A stretch of DNA of 64,000 nt from Paenibacillus sp. FSL H7-0331 (GTDB lineage Bacteria > Bacillota > Bacilli > Paenibacillales > NBRC-103111): NCBI RefSeq assembly GCF_001956045.1, contig NZ_MRTH01000017.1:62001-126000 (forward strand), read 5' to 3'. The notes under the pieces are model-generated. The model had not been told where the DNA came from. It saw nothing but the letters and a program-made list of their open reading frames with translations, and searched no databases. Both the position numbers and the translations under genes were made by a program. Below are positions 59,475 to 64,000 of this stretch, in pieces; position 1 is the stretch's first letter; every line of letters starts with the position of its first letter.

Positions 59475-59711
59475 TTGGAAATTACAGCAGAAGAAGTAGC
59501 TGAATGGATGTTGAAGGAAGTACGATTTGCCGGAATTTTATATCAAGCACAAGCCGTTACCTATATTAGTGAAAACTTTGGTGAATCCTTTATTTATGTG
59601 AATGACAATGGCAATCCGTCCATAGCCAAGGAAGTCAAAAAGATTTTCAAGAAACTACACAAGGGCCGTGTAGCCTGGGATCGGGATGGCTTTTTTTGGG
59701 GTTGGACCTAG
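59475..59711 (+). CDS. DUF6953-like small protein
   Basis: The 78-residue protein starts at TTG 59475, preceded by AGGGAGCG at 8 nt. The sequence TAEEVAEWMLKEV, LYQAQAVTYISENFGESF and VNDNGNPSIAKEV fits a small family (DUF6953-like) found in Bacillota, of unknown role. It is divergent from the permease gene. Confidence 0.75.
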   Translation: MEITAEEVAEWMLKEVRFAGILYQAQAVTYISENFGESFIYVNDNGNPSIAKEVKKIFKKLHKGRVAWDRDGFFWGWT

Positions 59712-59731
59712 GACTTAGTTCGTACAATCAT

Positions 59732-59778
59732 AAAAGGCGGCCTCTCCGACAAATTCTTTTGAAGGATGGTCGCCCTTT
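59732..59778 (+). terminator. Hairpin after the DUF6953-like gene
   Basis: AAAAGGCGGCC and GGTCGCCCTTT pair (10 bp, one G-U) around a 25-nt loop; the T run is short. It is the likely end of the small gene. Confidence 0.65.
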
Positions 59779-59833
59779 CCCACCTGCATTGAATGCGAAT
59801 TGTATGCTTCCGTGTGGATCATAAGGAGAGCTC

Positions 59834-60445
59834 ATGAAAAAATGGTATACCGGCCTTACCTATGCGGCCATGCTGCTGATCTTCTTCCTGTACAAGGATG
59901 AAATTCTATTTTGGATGCAAAATGGAAATGCTCCGCTCTACGTTATATTTCTCATCGCAATGGGTTTTATAGTCATCCCTGTCGTTCCTTATAAAGTGAT
60001 CATCGGACTGCTTGGTTTTGTGTATGGTCCATGGATAGGCGCTCTGATCAGCTGGTCTGCAGCATCAGTTGCTTCGGTGCTTATATTTTTAATGGCACGT
60101 ACAATCTTTCACAATCACGCCAGAGCTTTTTTATCCAAATTCAACCGACTGGAAAAGCTGCATGAACGGATAGAACGCAACCCGTTTATGACAATCCTGT
60201 TCGCTCGGCTAATGCCGTTTATTCCTCAAGCTGTCGTCAATATTTATCCTGCCGTTCTCTCTATACGCCTGCTGCCTTTTGCTACGGCTTCTGCTATCGG
60301 GAAAATTCCAGCCATGCTGTTGTTTGCTTTTATCGGTAGCAGCTTGACATCTGATACCCGCAGCCTGCTGCTGTCAATTGGTGTGTACGTGTTATTCTTG
60401 CTGATAACGTTCCTGATTTACCGAATATGGAAACAAAAAAAGTAA
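59834..60445 (+). CDS. TVP38/TMEM64 (VTT) family membrane protein
   Basis: The 203-residue protein has about five hydrophobic segments. The VTT signature spans PVVPYKVIIGLLGFVYGPW, FARLMPFIPQAVVNIYPAV and ATASAIGKIPAMLLFAFIG. Such proteins act in lipid scrambling or membrane homeostasis. ATAAGGAGAGCTC precedes the ATG. Its stop codon lies inside the terminator hairpin shared with the convergent glycosyltransferase gene. Confidence 0.9.
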   Translation: MKKWYTGLTYAAMLLIFFLYKDEILFWMQNGNAPLYVIFLIAMGFIVIPVVPYKVIIGLLGFVYGPWIGALISWSAASVASVLIFLMARTIFHNHARAFLSKFNRLEKLHERIERNPFMTILFARLMPFIPQAVVNIYPAVLSIRLLPFATASAIGKIPAMLLFAFIGSSLTSDTRSLLLSIGVYVLFLLITFLIYRIWKQKK

Positions 60446-60460
60446 CCTCGGCGGTTACTT
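60434..60460 (-). terminator. Terminator overlapping both convergent stop codons
   Basis: AAGTAACC and GGTTACTT form an 8-bp stem around a 5-nt loop. The TAA of the plus-strand gene lies in one arm and the TAA of the minus-strand gene in the other. On the minus strand seven T follow, so the glycosyltransferase transcript should end here. Confidence 0.82.
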
Positions 60461-61888
60461 CCCATGTCCTCCTAATTGTGCAAGCCTTTTGCGAATAACA
60501 TCGAGATCGGGATACTGCTCCAAGATGCGTCTAAAAATCGAGATGGCCTCCGCTTTTTTACCGGAAATGAGTGCCAGATCAGCAAGCGCAACATCGGTTC
60601 TCCACTGCGGGATCTGTGTGTCAGCGGGTGTCGATCCGCGGTATTCCTGATAATGCCCTTTCACACTACGCAGCGAGACCTCTGCGGTCTGAAGCAGACC
60701 TATCGCCTGACGCATCTGAATTTGAGCCATATAATAGATAGCATCCGGGAAATTCGGAGCGATCTGAATGGCGCGCTTGCACGCCTGATCCGCCTGCTCA
60801 AGCTCCTTGCGTGACAAGTGGATCTTCACCAGGTACATAAGAATATCCAGAGTTCGCCCAAAATTTGTAAGCCCCGCTGCCTTCTCCTCCGCCAAAGTCA
60901 ATACCTCAACGGCCTTGTCCAGGTTGCCAGCTACCATGTTCTCCCTGCCGTAGTACAGCAGCCATCCCGGGTTGTCCGGCTCATCCTCAACCATCTGCTT
61001 AAGCAGCTTCAGATTGCGTTCAAGCTTCTTCTCCTGCTGAACAACGGTCGGCTCATATCCATCATGAAGAAGACGAATACGTACCGATTGACGATACGTA
61101 TCCCCTTCAAAAATTCCCTGTCCATCCAGCACAATCTGCTCATGAACACGTCCTTTATAGCTCAAACCGCGCTTCGTCGGAAACATCCGATGCTGGGTAA
61201 ATTCTTCTGAGACCGTTCCCTGCATCTCATTGACCTGCCAGATCATCAGCACAGGTGGAATCGCTACCTCATCAAATATTCCGGCCACCTGGCGGATAGC
61301 ATGCTGATCCTCAGGAAACAGATATTCATCAGCATCCACACACAGCACCCAATCGCTTTCCACATGCTTAAGCCCCTGGTTACGCTTGTCAGCAAAGTCC
61401 TCATGCCAATCGACATTGACAAGCTTGACCTGCGGAAATTGGCGAACAATATCAACCGTTCGGTCGGTCGAGTAAGAATCGATCACGACAATCTCATCGA
61501 CGGCATTCGTCTCAGTCAATGCTCTCAAACAGCGTTCCAAGGAGCGATCACTGTTGTAGGTGAGAATAGCGGCGGCGACAGTAACCTTTTTTACGGCAAG
61601 CAGCTCCTGAATGGACGCTCTCTCTGGTCCATCCGGCACACCGCTAACCGCTTCAAATACGGCACGAACCCACCCTGACTGCGGGTCAAGCAGCCATGCT
61701 CGATCAAACACCATCCGCGCTGCCTTGCCATATCCCTGATGCATCAAAGCCTCACCGAGATATACCCAAGCCTGTGCAACCAGACGATTATGCTTCAAAA
61801 TTTCGACAGACAGCGTCTCTGCTTCCTTATACCGCTTCGTTTTTAAAGCTTCGATGATAGGTTCAAATTCAAGTACGTTTGTTTGCAA
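60455..61888 (-). CDS. TPR-containing family 2 glycosyltransferase
   Basis: The protein (about 477 residues) has an N-terminal TPR-like pair (about 10-75) and a GT2 domain (about 100-290) with AAILTYNSDRSLERCL, IDSYSTDRT and the DxD motif VLCVDADEYL. C-terminal TPR repeats follow (about 300-470; WLLYYGRENMVAGNLDKAVE). I prefer TTG 61888, with CAGGTGA upstream, to TTG 61906, which has no ribosome site. Such GT2-TPR proteins glycosylate surface proteins or peptides. The gene follows the repetitive surface protein by 45 nt, so this protein may be its substrate (inference). Confidence 0.85.
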   Translation of the reverse strand: MQTNVLEFEPIIEALKTKRYKEAETLSVEILKHNRLVAQAWVYLGEALMHQGYGKAARMVFDRAWLLDPQSGWVRAVFEAVSGVPDGPERASIQELLAVKKVTVAAAILTYNSDRSLERCLRALTETNAVDEIVVIDSYSTDRTVDIVRQFPQVKLVNVDWHEDFADKRNQGLKHVESDWVLCVDADEYLFPEDQHAIRQVAGIFDEVAIPPVLMIWQVNEMQGTVSEEFTQHRMFPTKRGLSYKGRVHEQIVLDGQGIFEGDTYRQSVRIRLLHDGYEPTVVQQEKKLERNLKLLKQMVEDEPDNPGWLLYYGRENMVAGNLDKAVEVLTLAEEKAAGLTNFGRTLDILMYLVKIHLSRKELEQADQACKRAIQIAPNFPDAIYYMAQIQMRQAIGLLQTAEVSLRSVKGHYQEYRGSTPADTQIPQWRTDVALADLALISGKKAEAISIFRRILEQYPDLDVIRKRLAQLGGHGK

Positions 61889-61933
61889 GGGATTCACCTG
61901 TTTCAAGTAAAAGCATTTTGGTGGCGTTCATTT

Positions 61934-64000
61934 TTAGAGTGGAGGCATTACCATAAATTGAAACGTAGCTGTCAAAGCTTCTCCGTAGCTGTCGTATGCC
62001 TTAACTGTTATCGTTGTGGATCCCACAGAACCACCCGATTGAAAATAATAACTCGGACCATCTGGACCCGATACCTGGGCTACATTCGAATCACTGGATA
62101 CAACCGTGAAAGATGTAAAACCACTAAAATAATTGGTTGGATTGAATTCACGCATCATGTTAGTCCCGGATTGTATGTTAGGGAGCGGATTATACACCTC
62201 AACCAGAAGTTCAAGCCCTTCTGGAATAGGGATATAACCATATTCTGTAGTTACCTCACCACCATGGAAGTCGTTAACCGTAACTGCAACCGAACCTGAG
62301 CCTACACCCGTTCCCGTTACATGCAACGTTCCACTGGCAAAAGAGGTTGTGACCAGCCCGCTTGTGCTTATACCTTGGAAAGCGGTAAGGGACATACTAT
62401 CGCCATCGATATCGTCAAAAATATCACTTGCCACAATGGCTACGGATTCATCTTTCATAACCGAAATCGGCCTCTTGACCATAGGAGCATTGTTTTTGAC
62501 TTCTACTGTGAAGCTGGCTGTTCGATTGCCGCCAAATGGATCTGTAGCAGTCAGAGTTACGGTGTGCGTTCCTCTGGACAGACCATTAATATAAGCTTTT
62601 GCACTGGAGCTCGATATTGCAGTCGTAACACTTAACGAGCCATCCAAATCAGACATCGCCGAATAGTTTAGTAAGTTCTTGGCATCGTCAGCATCATCAA
62701 ACCCGGCTATACTTACGATTGCAGGCTCCATATGCTGAATACTGTATGGGAGACTCACCAGTGAACCCGTAAATGTCGGAGGTGAATTAAACAACAAATC
62801 AAAGCCATAACTGATAATCTCGCCACGATTATCGTTCGCTGTCACCGTCACTATCGTTTTACCATGAGCTGCCGTCTGCGGAGTCACCGTTAACAGATTA
62901 CCTGATATGGAAGCCGCAGCTATGGAAGCAGTACTGCTCGCGACCGAATACGTTAGATTATCATTATCCGGATCGGTAAAAGCATTCGTCAAATCAATCG
63001 TAAACGGATTGTATGCATTCGATTCAATGGATGGATCGATTATCCTATTGACCAGCTTATTCGATGCTGAATTATATTGCGGCGGATGGTTTTCAGTAGC
63101 AACACCGGTAAACAACAAATCAAAGCCATAACTGACAATCCCGCCACGATTATCGTTCGCTGTCACCGTCACTATCGTTTTACCATGAGCTGCCGCCTGC
63201 GGAGTAACCGTTAATAAATTACCCGATAAAGAAGCCGCAGCTATGGAAGCGGTACTGCTCGCGACTGAATACGTTAGATTATCATTATCCGGATCGGTAA
63301 AAGCATTCGTCAAATCAATCGTAAACGGATTGTACGCATTCGATTCAATGGATGGATCGATTGTCCTATTGACCAGCTTATTCGACGCTGAATTATATTG
63401 TGGCGGGTGGTTTACATAAGTTGCATTCGTTACTGTTACATTAAAGGAGCCTGTCGTCATTCCACCATATGCGTCCGATGCATTTGCCGTTACGGTGGCA
63501 GATCCTGTCGCAGTACCATATAGTCTAAAGGTATCGTTGGTTCTTACAAGCTGTACAGGCGTGTTGGGCGACGATGATGAAACCTGCACAGTGCCAAATT
63601 GTAAAGGATCTCCATCCGGATCGTTGAATAAAGTATGTAGATCGATGGTTGGCGAATACGTATTTGTTGTTACCGTTACATCCGAGCCTGTGAAAACGGG
63701 AGCTCGATTGCCTACCGTTACATTGTAACGATTGCTTGCTTTCCCCCCGCGTCCATCCATTACAGCTATATCCAGAACCGTGGAGCCATGCTGAAGCGCA
63801 GTAACGGTAAGCTGGTTATTGGTTACATTTCCTGTCGCATATCCGGTTGGACTCAAACTAATGGAGTTGTTGTCAATAGTAAGCGCATCCTCATCCGAGA
63901 ATAAGTCAGTGGGGCTCAATGTAGTCGGACTGTTCTTATATACCGTAATTGATGTATCTTGAGCCTTCGGAGCGGTATTAGGGGAAGTGAGCTTTTGAGG
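61934..64000 (-). CDS. Large cadherin/Ig-like repeat surface protein (5' end outside window)
   Basis: The open frame of 688 codons enters from the right edge without a start codon in the window, so the N-terminus is missing. Residues are rich in Thr, Ser, Asn and Val, with repeated cadherin-like modules. Each has a DPDGDPL or DPDNDNLTY calcium-type Asp motif and VTVTANDNRGG or VTANASDAYGG strands. Two modules are nearly identical (see repeat). The protein ends without a LPxTG-like sorting motif: ...ATFQFMVMPPL. It is probably secreted and acts in adhesion or biofilm matrix. Confidence 0.82.
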   Translation of the reverse strand, partial: PQKLTSPNTAPKAQDTSITVYKNSPTTLSPTDLFSDEDALTIDNNSISLSPTGYATGNVTNNQLTVTALQHGSTVLDIAVMDGRGGKASNRYNVTVGNRAPVFTGSDVTVTTNTYSPTIDLHTLFNDPDGDPLQFGTVQVSSSSPNTPVQLVRTNDTFRLYGTATGSATVTANASDAYGGMTTGSFNVTVTNATYVNHPPQYNSASNKLVNRTIDPSIESNAYNPFTIDLTNAFTDPDNDNLTYSVASSTASIAAASLSGNLLTVTPQAAAHGKTIVTVTANDNRGGIVSYGFDLLFTGVATENHPPQYNSASNKLVNRIIDPSIESNAYNPFTIDLTNAFTDPDNDNLTYSVASSTASIAAASISGNLLTVTPQTAAHGKTIVTVTANDNRGEIISYGFDLLFNSPPTFTGSLVSLPYSIQHMEPAIVSIAGFDDADDAKNLLNYSAMSDLDGSLSVTTAISSSSAKAYINGLSRGTHTVTLTATDPFGGNRTASFTVEVKNNAPMVKRPISVMKDESVAIVASDIFDDIDGDSMSLTAFQGISTSGLVTTSFASGTLHVTGTGVGSGSVAVTVNDFHGGEVTTEYGYIPIPEGLELLVEVYNPLPNIQSGTNMMREFNPTNYFSGFTSFTVVSSDSNVAQVSGPDGPSYYFQSGGSVGSTTITVKAYDSYGEALTATFQFMVMPPL
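62790..63413 (-). repeat. Two tandem near-identical 321-bp cadherin-module repeats
   Basis: The DNA of 62790-63092 and 63111-63413 is nearly identical with a period of 321 bp (107 residues). Each encodes NHPPQYNSASNKLVNR(T/I)IDPS through the YGFDLLF end. Only scattered silent and a few coding changes separate the copies, indicating a recent duplication. Confidence 0.85.

Noticed and set aside
1..64000. CRISPR arrays, insertion sequences, prophage genes, tRNA or rRNA genes
   Set aside because: No regularly spaced repeats, transposase or integrase motifs, or cloverleaf or rRNA sequences were recognised on either strand.

Overview
The window reads as a low-to-mid GC Bacillota chromosome, most likely Paenibacillus or a close relative. 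The signs are several YesM/YesN-type two-component pairs with AraC-type output domains, carbohydrate ABC importers with lipoprotein binding proteins, strong AGGAGG-type ribosome sites, a CcpA-type cre site and a sporulation protein (YyaC). Most genes lie on the minus strand. Both ends cut a gene: the left edge truncates the C-terminus of a GH29 fucosidase, the right edge the N-terminus of a repetitive adhesin-like protein.

Region 1 (1-9000) is a fucoside locus: a YesN/YesM pair, a GH29 and a GH95 alpha-L-fucosidase, and a binding lipoprotein without its own permeases. Region 2 (9050-11850) holds a PAS-GGDEF diguanylate cyclase, a remnant of a GH43 gene, and a cyclic-di-GMP-I (GEMM) riboswitch with a terminator in front of a 64-residue ORF of unknown function. 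Region 3 (11866-20036) is one importer operon: binding protein, two permeases, a beta-lactamase-fold serine hydrolase, histidine kinase, response regulator.

Region 4 (about 20.9-37.8 kb) appears to be a regulon of the FadR-type GntR repressor at 21413-22090. Copies of a palindrome with core GGTATAC(C/A) lie in the intergenic regions before ferredoxin 1, gntR, the oxygenase operon, the creatininase-permease operon, a second permease, and a Nif3-ABC importer operon. The central operon encodes a heme-oxygenase-like diiron oxidase with all six expected metal ligands, an aldehyde dehydrogenase, a GlcG/HbpS protein, a 2Fe-2S ferredoxin, a RidA protein and a small unknown. It looks like an uncharacterised oxidative catabolic pathway for a small, probably nitrogen-containing compound. 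The Nif3-ABC operon has a long structured leader ending in an intrinsic terminator, and a cre site.

Region 5 (39.8-49.25 kb) is a LacI-controlled operon with an ABC importer and three cytoplasmic hydrolases: a PHP/CehA metallohydrolase, an endonuclease/exonuclease/phosphatase-fold enzyme and a GH38/DUF5054-like glycosidase. Region 6 (49.4-57.5 kb) is a five-gene SWIM - HEAT - MoxR ATPase - DUF5682 - VWA operon, a conserved but functionally unassigned set. Region 7 (57.6-64 kb) holds small hypotheticals, a permease paralogous to the one in region 4, a TVP38-family membrane protein, a TPR glycosyltransferase and the repetitive surface protein.
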